Shown here piece by piece: positions 1-7,679 of a DNA stretch of 54,640 nucleotides. The notes under the pieces were generated by a model. That model had not been told where the DNA came from and ran no database searches. It saw nothing but the letters and a program-made list of their open reading frames with translations. The DNA comes from an uncultured Myxococcales bacterium. GTDB taxonomy: Bacteria; Myxococcota_A; UBA9042; DTJE01. The stretch's first letter is position 1; each line of letters opens with the position of its first letter. The stretch lies in assembly GCA_937975765.1 (NCBI GenBank), contig CALJUR010000068.1, positions 1-54,640 of the forward strand, given 5' to 3'. A program made the position numbers and the translations under genes.

Positions 1-133
1 CGGCGACCTGGAGGACGACGAGCCCGCCGCACCGGCCCCGGCCGCCGCTGCCGCGCCCGCCGCCAACACCCCGTCCGCCGGCGACCTGGAGGACGACGAG
101 CCCGCCGCACCGGCCCCGGCCGCCGCTGCCGCG
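1..133. repeat. 78-bp-period tandem direct repeat at contig edge
   Basis: Bases 1-55 and 79-133 are identical, giving a 78-bp period. In the DctQ reading frame the unit is 26 residues, acidic then Ala/Pro-rich (GDLEDDEPAAP followed by an Ala/Pro stretch). The contig starts inside the repeat, so more copies may lie outside, and the assembly may have broken here because of it. Confidence 0.9.
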
Positions 134-640
134 ACTGTTCCCGCGCCCGTTCCCACGACCGCCCCGGCCACCTTCGACCTCCCTCAGGACTCGACGCTGC
201 TGCGCGTCCTGAAGGCCTTCAACTTCGCCTGGATCGACGTCATCACCCGCCACCTGCTGCTGTGGGTCGGCTTCTTCGGCGCCGCCATCGCGGCCGGCCG
301 CCGCAAGCACATCAAGATCGACGCACTCAGCCGCCTGCTCCCGGCCGCCGTCCGCGAGCGCATCCAGATCCTGCTGGACCTGGTCGCCGCGGCCGCCTGC
401 CTGTTCCTGGCCCAGGCAGCCATGAAGTTCATGGCCGCCGAAACCGCCTCCGGCGGCATGCTGTACGGCCCGGTTCCCGCCTGGGTCGGGATCGTGATCA
501 TCCCGGTGGGCTTCGGCCTCCTGCTGTGGCACTTCCTGCTGGATGCCTTCCTCGAGGTCGCGCTGTGGTGCGGCTCGAAGTCGCCGGCCCTGCTGGCGTG
601 GAAGGACGAACTCCAGCGCAGCCAGGAGGAGGTGGGCTGA
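2..640 (+). CDS. dctQ: TRAP transporter small permease subunit, DctQ-like (5' partial)
   Basis: Small membrane subunit of a tripartite ATP-independent periplasmic transporter; it pairs with DctM in the inner membrane. The frame is open from base 2, so the start lies outside the window. From about residue 60 it looks like DctQ: an aromatic helix, then the family segment FFGAAIAAGRRKHIKID (positively charged loop with the HIKID motif), then two more hydrophobic helices, ending in a short charged tail. The part before that is odd: a tandem Asp/Glu-Ala-Pro repeat of two or more 26-residue units in a protein that is normally about 170 residues and compact. It is probably a flexible linker between transmembrane segments. 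The stop overlaps the dctM start by one base (TGATG), so translation is likely coupled. The substrate cannot be told without the binding protein. Confidence 0.85.
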   Translation, partial: GDLEDDEPAAPAPAAAAAPAANTPSAGDLEDDEPAAPAPAAAAATVPAPVPTTAPATFDLPQDSTLLRVLKAFNFAWIDVITRHLLLWVGFFGAAIAAGRRKHIKIDALSRLLPAAVRERIQILLDLVAAAACLFLAQAAMKFMAAETASGGMLYGPVPAWVGIVIIPVGFGLLLWHFLLDAFLEVALWCGSKSPALLAWKDELQRSQEEVG

Positions 641-1914
641 TGGGTATCGTAATCGCCATTGTCCTGGTCATCCTGGCGCTGATCGGCACGCCCCTGTTCG
701 CCATCGTCGGCGGCACCGCCCTCGTCTCGTTCACCTTCGAGAGCATCGACACCCAGTCGGTCATCGTCGAGATGTACCGCCTGGCGGCCAACCCGTTCAT
801 GCTGACGATCCCGCTCTTCACCTTCGCCGGCTTCCTGATGGCCGAGTCGAAGACCGCGCAACGCATCGCACGACTGTCGCGCGCAGGCCTCGGCTGGCTG
901 CCGGGAGGCCTCGTGCTGGCGGTCATCGCGGCGTGCACCTTCTTCACGACCTTCAGCGGCGCCTCCGGCGTGACCATCGTCGCGCTGGGCGGCCTGTTCC
1001 TGCCGGTCCTGGTATCCGAGGGCTACCCGAAGAAGTTCGCTTACGGCATCGCGACCTCCGCCGGTTCCATGGGACTTCTGTTCCCGCCCTCGCTGCCGCT
1101 GCTGGTCTACGGCATGCAGGCGAAGGTCGACATCGACCGGCTGTTCATCGCCGGCCTGCTGCCCGGCGTCGTCACCATCCTGGCGCTGGCCATCTTCGGC
1201 GGCATCGTCTCCTACCGATCGGGCGCCAAGCGTGTCCCGTTCAGCTTCCGCGAACTGCTGCACGCGGTCAACGAGACGAAGTGGGAACTGCTGGTCCCCG
1301 TGATCATCTTCGTGGGCATCTTCGGCGGCATCGTGACGGTGGCCGAGGTCGCCGCCATCACGGCCTTCTACCTGCTGATCGTCGAGGTCTTCGTCTACAA
1401 GGACCTGTCCTTCACGAAGGACCTGCCCCGGGTGATCCGGAAGTCCATGACCCTGGTCGGCGCCATCCTCCTGATCCTGGGCTGCGCGCTGGGCCTGACG
1501 AACTTCCTGGTGGACGCCGAGGTCCCCATGAAGATCTTCGCCGTGGCGAAGGACTACTTCACCAGCAAGTGGTCGTTCCTGCTGGCCCTGAACGTCTTCC
1601 TGCTGATCGTCGGCGGCATCCTGGACATCTTCTCCGCGACCTTCGTCGTGGTGCCGCTGATCATCCCCGTGGCCCGCGAGGTCGGGATCGACCCGATCCA
1701 CCTGGCGATCATCTTCATCGCGAACATGCAGACCGCCTACCTGCTGCCGCCGGCGGGCATGGACCTGGTCGTCGCCTCGCTGGCCTTCAACCAGCCGATG
1801 ACGAGGATGTACCGCATCGCCATCCCGTTCGTGATCGTGCTGGTCGCGGCGCTGCTGGTGATCAGCTACGTGCCGTGGCTGTCCCTGGGCCTGCTGCAGA
1901 TCCTGGGCAAGTGA
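640..1914 (+). CDS. dctM: TRAP transporter large permease, DctM-like
   Basis: Large 424-residue permease of the TRAP transporter that moves organic acids or similar solutes using an ion gradient. The start ATG overlaps the dctQ stop and is preceded by AGGAGG. Family hallmarks are clear: an N-terminal hydrophobic helix, the segment PLFTFAGFLMAES near residue 60, FFTTFSGASGVTIVALGG near residue 105, and a late helix with AYLLPPAGMDL. About 11-12 hydrophobic segments span the full length, as in other DctM proteins, and the gene appears intact. No solute-binding protein (DctP) lies downstream, so it must be encoded upstream of the window or elsewhere. Substrate is unknown. Confidence 0.95.
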   Translation: MGIVIAIVLVILALIGTPLFAIVGGTALVSFTFESIDTQSVIVEMYRLAANPFMLTIPLFTFAGFLMAESKTAQRIARLSRAGLGWLPGGLVLAVIAACTFFTTFSGASGVTIVALGGLFLPVLVSEGYPKKFAYGIATSAGSMGLLFPPSLPLLVYGMQAKVDIDRLFIAGLLPGVVTILALAIFGGIVSYRSGAKRVPFSFRELLHAVNETKWELLVPVIIFVGIFGGIVTVAEVAAITAFYLLIVEVFVYKDLSFTKDLPRVIRKSMTLVGAILLILGCALGLTNFLVDAEVPMKIFAVAKDYFTSKWSFLLALNVFLLIVGGILDIFSATFVVVPLIIPVAREVGIDPIHLAIIFIANMQTAYLLPPAGMDLVVASLAFNQPMTRMYRIAIPFVIVLVAALLVISYVPWLSLGLLQILGK

Positions 1915-1979
1915 CGCCCGCCGCCCGCCGTTGCATATCGTGACCGAGAATACGTGGAAGGGAAGAGGGGGGCCGTGCC

Positions 1980-4157
1980 TCAGGAGGGCTTCTCGCCCCC
2001 GCCCAGCCGCTGGTGGATGCGGGCGATCGACGCCACCATGTAGGGTTTCAGGCCCTCGCCGGTCTCCTCGACCAGGGCCAGCAGGGCGTTCTGGGCCCGG
2101 GAACGCCCGATCGCGCCCAGGGCCTCGACCGCCACCTGCACGACCGTGTCGATTTTCCGCCGGATCCCCAGCCGTCCCGGCATCATCGCCTGCCACTTCG
2201 GCGGCGTGACGATGTCCAGCAGCACGGCCTCGAAATCCGGTTCGTCCGGCAGGTAGATCTTCTCGTACTCCAGCAGCGCGCGAAGGGCCGCCACCTGCAG
2301 CAGTTCCTGCGGCTCGTCCTCGTGCCGGTGCCGCACGCGCAGGATCTCCTTCAGCCGGTCCAGGTACTCCGCCTGCGTGCAGTGGACCGCCGCCAGCACC
2401 AGCACGGCCCGCCGCACGACCGTCTCGTCGGCGTCGTCCAGGAACGGCAGCAGCATCTTCTCGGCGTCGTGTCCCAGCAGCTTCGACACGACCATCACGC
2501 ACGCCTCCCGCACGCGCGCGTGGGGATGGCCGAAATACTGCTGGATCGTCGGAACGGCGCTCTCGTCGCCGATCGTTTCCAGCACGTCCAGCAGGTTGCG
2601 AACCGTGTACCACTGGTGCCGGTGGGCACGCAGCTCGTCGATCAGGAACGGCGCCGCGTCGCTGCCGACCCTCTCCAGGATGCTGCACACCGCCTTCCGG
2701 GCCGAGACGTCGTCCGAGGCCCCCAGGAACCGCACCAGGCCCGGCACGACACCGGTCCCGAACATCGCGACGCCCTTCTCCAGCGCCTCCCGATCCTCCT
2801 TCGGCGTCGTCGCGGCCATCGTGATCAACTGGTCCTGGAACCTGCCCGAGTCCAGGTGGGCCAGCGTCTCGTCCAGGAAGCGGTTCCGCCCCAGGAACGG
2901 CGGCACGGGGTCCGCCCGGTGCCGGGAGAGGATCTCGAAGACCTTCGCGACGACCCGCATCTCCTTCCGGGCCGTCAGTTCCGGCAGGACGATCAGCAGC
3001 ACGTTCAGGTACTTCAGGTAGGATTTCGGGTCGGCGCAGGCGTCGAAGTCCTTCAGGTACGCGTCCTCGTGCTGCAGGAAGCGGTCGGTCGTCTGCCCCG
3101 CGCGGACCTGCCGCTGCACGAATGCCGGCATCTCCTCGAAGGGGATCAGTTCCGCCTCGTAGGCCGTCTGGAGCATCGGTCCGACCTCGGGAAGGTCGGT
3201 CGCCCCGATCCTTTGCAGCGCCTTACGCGTCACCCGGCGGGCCGCATCGGTGATGGACCTGGGGTCGCGCCCCGCCATGTTCAGCCGCGGCACCGGCTTC
3301 GCCAGTTCCGCGACGATGTCCATCAACTGGCGGGTCATCTCGATGGCCTGCCGCGGAGGGATCGCGCCCAGCAGGATGTCCTCGATCTCCAGGTCGGCCG
3401 CGACGGTCATGCCCTCGGACACCAGGTCCGCGTTCAGCAACAGGTCCCGCAGCAGGTCGATCTTCGTGATGGGCCGCACGATGTCCTGGATGGCCTGGAC
3501 CTTCAACTGGCGAACCACGTCGCTGGCCACGTCCTTCAGCATGGGCAGCCGGGCGATGTCCTTGCGCAGTCGCGACAGCGCGATCTTCACGGCCCAGTTC
3601 AGGTGACGGACCGCGCCCACCATCTCGTCCATGCCGACGACGGTGACGTGCAGGATGCCCTGCCGGGTCAGGGCCTCCGACAGCGCGCTGACCAGTTCCG
3701 AGGAGGCGGCGGCACCGGCGACCGACCGGGACGAGTACCGGGTCCAGATGTCGACGAAGGCATCGAACTCCGGCTTCTCGATCTCCCGCTTGATCGTGAA
3801 CGCCGCGATCCGGTTGCGCAGGAAATACTCGTGGAACTTCGCGACGAAGTGGTCGCCCATCACGCCACGAAAGGTCTTGCCGACCTCGATGGGCTCGGCC
3901 AGCAGGCCGTCCAGCATCACGCCCTTGTCGTCGACCGCGGAAAGCAGCACGTAGGTCAGTTCACTGGCCTGGATCGTCAGGTCCCGGAACATCGTGTACA
4001 TGTCGGACGTCGCGGCCTTGGCCAGCGGATGATCCGCGGAGTACGTGCCGGTCTGCAGGATCGCCTTGACGAGATACAGGGTGAACTCGCCGGCCCGCTG
4101 CTTGACCAGCCGCTGATCCTCCCCCGTCGTCTGGAGCAGCCCGGATGCCCCGTCCAC
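1980..4157 (-). CDS. HEAT-repeat protein of unknown function
   Basis: About 725 residues, no signal peptide, probably cytoplasmic. The C-terminal half reads as HEAT-like helix pairs, for example VVPGLVRFLG..DVSARKAVCSIL, ESAVPTIQQYFGHPHARVREACVMVV and MLLPFLDDADETVVRRAVLVLAAV, typical of protein-protein scaffolds. The N-terminal half is helical and unlike anything I can name. I chose GTG at 4157 because AGGCAGGAAAC precedes it; another GTG at 4187 would add ten residues but lacks a clear ribosome-binding site. It is convergent with dctM and divergent from the gene at 4307, so it is probably transcribed alone. Function is not inferable beyond scaffolding. Confidence 0.85.
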   Translation of the reverse strand: MDGASGLLQTTGEDQRLVKQRAGEFTLYLVKAILQTGTYSADHPLAKAATSDMYTMFRDLTIQASELTYVLLSAVDDKGVMLDGLLAEPIEVGKTFRGVMGDHFVAKFHEYFLRNRIAAFTIKREIEKPEFDAFVDIWTRYSSRSVAGAAASSELVSALSEALTRQGILHVTVVGMDEMVGAVRHLNWAVKIALSRLRKDIARLPMLKDVASDVVRQLKVQAIQDIVRPITKIDLLRDLLLNADLVSEGMTVAADLEIEDILLGAIPPRQAIEMTRQLMDIVAELAKPVPRLNMAGRDPRSITDAARRVTRKALQRIGATDLPEVGPMLQTAYEAELIPFEEMPAFVQRQVRAGQTTDRFLQHEDAYLKDFDACADPKSYLKYLNVLLIVLPELTARKEMRVVAKVFEILSRHRADPVPPFLGRNRFLDETLAHLDSGRFQDQLITMAATTPKEDREALEKGVAMFGTGVVPGLVRFLGASDDVSARKAVCSILERVGSDAAPFLIDELRAHRHQWYTVRNLLDVLETIGDESAVPTIQQYFGHPHARVREACVMVVSKLLGHDAEKMLLPFLDDADETVVRRAVLVLAAVHCTQAEYLDRLKEILRVRHRHEDEPQELLQVAALRALLEYEKIYLPDEPDFEAVLLDIVTPPKWQAMMPGRLGIRRKIDTVVQVAVEALGAIGRSRAQNALLALVEETGEGLKPYMVASIARIHQRLGGGEKPS

Positions 4158-4306
4158 GTTTCCTGCCTCGCCCTGCCGGCAAATCACGGTACCCGGATCG
4201 GCGAGGCCCTGTCAAGGCACGGCGGCCCGGGCCGGCGTTCCCTCCCCGGCACGCCGTTCCGTTTTTCCCGCGAGGGATCTATCCTTGGCGCCAACGGAGG
4301 TGGTCC

Positions 4307-5326
4307 ATGACCGAGGAACCGGTTCCCCCGCCCAGCAAGCGCCGAGCCTTGACCTTCGCCGGCGTCTCGATCTTCGTCGCCATCCTGATCGTCCTGACGC
4401 TCTTCTGGGCCTGGCCGCTGTTCCAGTCCACCAAGGGATTCGAGGAGCCCAAGCTGACGACCGCGCGGCTGGACGAGCAGCCCTTCATGCGCATGGACCT
4501 GCGCCCGGGCGAGTCCTACCGTCCCCTGGAGGTGATGACCGGGACGACCGTCACCTTCCGGTGCGAGGTCGTCGCCCGCTCTCCCGCACCGCCCCGGTTC
4601 CTCCTGAACGCGTGGGGCCACGACTACGAGGGCGCCGACTGCGTGTTCCAGTTGCCCGTGCCCGATCAGCCCGGCCTCGCGTCGCAGATCACCGTCACGT
4701 TCTTCGACGGAGGCGGCACCCGGCCCACCGACCGGCTGGACGTGCCCACCCTGGTCGTCCCGTCCCGCGAGGGCATCGAGTTCCACGCCCTCGAGGACCT
4801 CCAGCACGCCACCGTCGCCCCGGGTTCCGTGCCCGACCAGGTGTTCGTCTATGCCCGGGCCATCACCAGCCTGCCGGGCGACGGGCGCGACTTCGTGGCG
4901 ATGTTCTTCACCTCCGACCCGTCGAACGGCGTCCCCGTGCTGGAACTGATGCCGATGAAGGAGGGCGACCAGCCCCAGCCGATGATCGGTTCGGTCGTCC
5001 GGTACCGTTCCTACGGCCCGAACCTGTCCGGATACGCCTTCTGGTCGCCCCAGCCCGTCCGCATCGGCGGCCGCGACGGCAATCGTGCCGTCACCGACCT
5101 GCGGGTCGGCATCTTCCGCCGCGACCTGGTCGCATCGCTGTTCTTGCGCCTGCTGAAGGTCGAGGTCAGCGGCCCCGAGACCGTCACCGTGACGCCCCTG
5201 GTCCTTGACGCCTCCGAACTGGAATCGCTGACGGTAGGCGGGCACCTGCTGTCCCCGCCGCTGCACGTCGTGCGCGGTCCGGCCAGTGCCGCCGAGAGCG
5301 AGACCCGCCGCGTGGTCCCCAACTAG
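4307..5326 (+). CDS. Hypothetical membrane-anchored protein
   Basis: A 339-residue protein. The start ATG at 4307 is set by GGAGG six bases upstream; an in-frame extension to 4145 has no ribosome-binding site and would overlap the divergent gene. A short charged N-terminus (residues 1-13, Pro-rich) is followed by one transmembrane helix at about residues 14-40 (ALTFAGVSIFVAILIVLTLF), then a roughly 300-residue extracytoplasmic domain with beta-strand-like alternation. It contains few Cys residues and no motif I recognise. The divergent HEAT-repeat gene shares its upstream region. No function is proposed. Confidence 0.8.
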   Translation: MTEEPVPPPSKRRALTFAGVSIFVAILIVLTLFWAWPLFQSTKGFEEPKLTTARLDEQPFMRMDLRPGESYRPLEVMTGTTVTFRCEVVARSPAPPRFLLNAWGHDYEGADCVFQLPVPDQPGLASQITVTFFDGGGTRPTDRLDVPTLVVPSREGIEFHALEDLQHATVAPGSVPDQVFVYARAITSLPGDGRDFVAMFFTSDPSNGVPVLELMPMKEGDQPQPMIGSVVRYRSYGPNLSGYAFWSPQPVRIGGRDGNRAVTDLRVGIFRRDLVASLFLRLLKVEVSGPETVTVTPLVLDASELESLTVGGHLLSPPLHVVRGPASAAESETRRVVPN

Positions 5327-5603
5327 CACGGCCCGTCTTCGAACCCCCGTCCGTTCGCACGAACCCGGGTGATTTCCGCCCGCGCCGCCTCCGGCGACGC
5401 CTGGGTGCCCGCTTCGCCGCGGCCCTCCCGACGATCCAGTTGCAGCGTGGCGCCCGGCTTCCATCGGTCAAGGGAATCTCGTGCGTGCCCGATCGTCCGC
5501 CCCTGCATGAGGTGAAGATCGGCGCCTTGTCCGGTTTGGTGACGTTCCGTTCAGGGAGAAGAAGGGGAGGGGAGTCCGACTACCGGGTCCGAGGAGTGGA
5601 AGA

Positions 5604-6185
5604 TCAGGTCGCCGGCTCGTCCTTGGCCTTCTTCTTGATCGCGAAGTTGATGGCGGAATAGCCCTCGATCGCGGCGGTCGTCATCACCAGGCGGATGACC
5701 TCGAACCGGGTCATCTCGTCGGCCTGGATGACGATCTGCTTGGATTCCTCCAGCCACTTGCCCGCCTTCTCGGTGTCCGAGGGCATCGGGTGCAGGCGCT
5801 CGTAGTTGTCGCGCGCCGCCTTCAGCACCTTGGACAGTTCGGGCAGCTTGAGGTCCGGGTAGTTCTTCTCGGTCACCCACGGCGTCTTCATGACTTCCTC
5901 GCCTTCGAAGATCAGCGAGGCCGCGGAGATGCCGATCATCGGGACGCGCTCGAGCGTGCGGCCCGAGTAGGCCTTGGGCAACTGGATGTCCTTCTGCTGC
6001 ATCAGGATCTCGCCCGTGGCCGAGAAGGTGATGAGGAGGAACACGACCAGGATCGAGAACATGTCGATCATGGGCGTGAGGTTCAGGTCGAAGAGCATGC
6101 CCCTGCGGGCACCCTTGCCGCCGACCTTCAAACCCTTCATGTGAACGCTCGAGCCGATCCGGCTTCCGGGCGCCTTGATGGACAT
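5604..6185 (-). CDS. ExbD/TolR family biopolymer transport protein
   Basis: A 193-residue inner-membrane protein of the proton-driven ExbB/ExbD, TolQ/TolR or MotA/MotB superfamily. A basic N-terminus leads to the family signature LNLTPMIDMFSILVVFLLITF at about residues 34-55, where the Asp (in PMIDM) is the expected proton-carrying residue of the single helix. The rest is a periplasmic domain ending in VIRLVMTTAAIEGYSAINFAIKKK, as in TolR. It is the third gene of tolQ-exbD-exbD, after a 52-bp gap. Having two different ExbD/TolR proteins with one TolQ is common in Myxococcota-type clusters, where the two may form a heteromeric stator arm (inference). Confidence 0.92.
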   Translation of the reverse strand: MSIKAPGSRIGSSVHMKGLKVGGKGARRGMLFDLNLTPMIDMFSILVVFLLITFSATGEILMQQKDIQLPKAYSGRTLERVPMIGISAASLIFEGEEVMKTPWVTEKNYPDLKLPELSKVLKAARDNYERLHPMPSDTEKAGKWLEESKQIVIQADEMTRFEVIRLVMTTAAIEGYSAINFAIKKKAKDEPAT

Positions 6186-6237
6186 GGGACCTTCCTCCGG
6201 CCGCGTCCCGGGGCAGGGGCCCCCGGTACCCGCAGCG

Positions 6238-6711
6238 TCACATCATCTCGCCAGCCACCGACGTCGCGTCCGCGACGACCACGTTGGTCAGGCCCATCAC
6301 CATGCAGGAATCCATCGCGGTGATCATGTCCGCGTACGCGACGGCGTCCTCCGGAGCAACGACGACCTTCTGGTCCTTCGGAAGCTTGAGATCCTCGAGC
6401 TTCTTCTTCAGGGAGGAGGTGTCGTACTTGCCGCTGACCATCGGGATCGGTTCCGGCTGCCCGTCCGCGTACTTGACGGTGTATCCCGCCTTGTCCAGCA
6501 GGACGGTCAGGCGCTTCGGCGGCTCGGTCTGCTGCTGCTTCTGGGGCTTCTGGACCGACTGGTCGACGCTGATGCGACCGGTCTGCGTCCACACTGCCGT
6601 GATCAGCAGGAAGGTGACGCACACCGAGAACAGGTCGATCATCGGGACCAGGTTCAGGCTCACGTTCAGCGACTTCTTGCCGCCCTTGGTGATTTCCTGG
6701 GGTCCGCTCAT
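6238..6711 (-). CDS. ExbD/TolR family biopolymer transport protein
   Basis: A 157-residue paralogue of the next gene. It has the family helix LNLVPMIDLFSVCVTFLLITA near residues 20-40 with the conserved Asp in PMIDL. The periplasmic part has a Gln-rich linker (QKPQKQQQTEPPKR) and a beta-alpha domain ending in TAMDSCMVMGLTNVVVADA. It lies 69 bp after the tolQ-like gene and is likely co-transcribed from the promoter at 7569-7597. Together with TolQ it would build a proton channel that energises a TonB- or AgmX-type protein. Confidence 0.92.
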   Translation of the reverse strand: MSGPQEITKGGKKSLNVSLNLVPMIDLFSVCVTFLLITAVWTQTGRISVDQSVQKPQKQQQTEPPKRLTVLLDKAGYTVKYADGQPEPIPMVSGKYDTSSLKKKLEDLKLPKDQKVVVAPEDAVAYADMITAMDSCMVMGLTNVVVADATSVAGEMM

Positions 6712-6780
6712 CCTAGCCTCCCGACGCCGTCCACGACCTCGCCTGCATCGGCAGGCAAGGGGAACGGCCGTCCATGGACC

Positions 6781-7446
6781 TCAGTCCGCCGACCGCGTGG
6801 AGCCCTTCTCGCTCTCGAACTTGTCACGGTTGGCCGTGATCAGGTTCAGCACGGAGACCGTGGTCTCGTTGATGTCGTCCACCAGCTGCTGCGACTTCGC
6901 CTGGAAGATCGCGTAGGCGATGGACGAGGTGATCGCGACGGCCAGGCCGAACGCGGTGTTGTACATGGCCTCGGAGATGCCGGCCGCCAGCTCGGTCGCC
7001 TTGGAGGAGGCGTCGGCCTCGGCGACGGCGCCGAACGAACGGATCAGGCCGAAGATGGTGCCCAGCAGACCCATCAGAACGGCCGCGTTGCCGATGACGG
7101 CCAGGAAGCCGATGCGCTTCTCGATGCGCGGCAGCTCGCGGAGGGCAGCCTCGTCCATGGAGGCCTGCACCGCGATGTCGGACTCCTTCGCCTTCATCAG
7201 GCCGGCCTGCAGGACCTTGGCCAGCGGGAACTTGGAGATGGAGCACAGCTTGAGCGCGTTCCGCAGGTCGCCGACGAGGATGTACTTCGTCAGGACGCGG
7301 GTGAACCCTTCCTTGTCGACGTTCGACTGGAAGTACAGGACCACGACACGCTCGATGATGACGCCGAACATGAAGACGGACGTCGCAAGGATGATGTACA
7401 TGTTGGCGCCGCCCTTGTCGAACGCCTTTGCGATGAACTCGAACAT
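6781..7446 (-). CDS. MotA/TolQ/ExbB proton channel family protein
   Basis: A 221-residue channel subunit of the TolQ/ExbB type, in the inner membrane. The start ATG at 7446 is preceded by AGGAGGAG at seven bases; an upstream in-frame extension has no support. Features: an N-terminal helix at residues 13-33 (GANMYIILATSVFMFGVIIERVV), a cytoplasmic helical domain (RELPRIEKRIGFLAVIGNAAVLMGLLGTIFGLI), and a third helix region AMYNTAFGLAVAITSSIAYAIF. The GLLGTIFG and TAFGL segments are the expected pore motifs. It is first in a three-gene unit with two ExbD proteins, directly behind a near-consensus promoter. The AgmX-like gene immediately upstream is a plausible energised partner. Confidence 0.95.
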   Translation of the reverse strand: MFEFIAKAFDKGGANMYIILATSVFMFGVIIERVVVLYFQSNVDKEGFTRVLTKYILVGDLRNALKLCSISKFPLAKVLQAGLMKAKESDIAVQASMDEAALRELPRIEKRIGFLAVIGNAAVLMGLLGTIFGLIRSFGAVAEADASSKATELAAGISEAMYNTAFGLAVAITSSIAYAIFQAKSQQLVDDINETTVSVLNLITANRDKFESEKGSTRSAD

Positions 7447-7568
7447 TGCTGCACTCCTCCTCTTGTTGCCTCGAACCAGATGCCCCGTGGTGGTCCGGGG
7501 AACCCTCCCAACCGGTCCGGCACACGCGCGCCCGGGCGCCCGCAAAGAGGCCCTGGGTGCGGTCACGA

Positions 7569-7597
7569 CGTATACCAGCCGTCCTGACCCCTGTCAA
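7569..7597 (-). promoter_or_regulatory. Near-consensus sigma-70 promoter for tolQ-exbD-exbD
   Basis: On the minus strand TTGACA (7597-7592) is followed by a 17-base spacer and TATACG (7574-7569). The -35 is perfect and the spacing optimal. Transcription would start near 7562, giving a 5' leader of about 115 bases before the tolQ-like start at 7446. Confidence 0.7.
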
Positions 7598-7603
7598 CTA
7601 TAA

Positions 7604-7626
7604 AGAGCGCGCCCGCGCGCGGGCTC
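7604..7626 (-). terminator. Terminator-like hairpin after the AgmX-like gene
   Basis: On the minus strand AGAG, the palindrome CCCGCGCGCGGG, and CGCGCTCTTTAT form a GC-rich hairpin with a bulge followed by T residues. It lies 54-76 bases past the stop at 7680 and abuts the -35 of the next promoter. It probably separates the AgmX-like transcript from the tolQ unit. Confidence 0.5.
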
Positions 7627-7679
7627 TCGCGCACACCCGGCACATGCGCAACGGCACCGCCGGGGGGGAACTCCGGGGA

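Noticed and set aside
184..2688. 834-codon minus-strand frame
   Set aside because: Shadow of the TRAP genes and the HEAT gene.
4145..4306. N-terminal extension of the protein at 4307
   Set aside because: Arg/Pro-rich, no ribosome-binding site; overlaps the divergent gene. The GGAGG before 4307 decides.
5440..5661. 73-codon plus-strand ORF between 5326 and 5604
   Set aside because: No ribosome-binding site and overlaps the ExbD gene antisense; the 277-bp gap shows no other feature.
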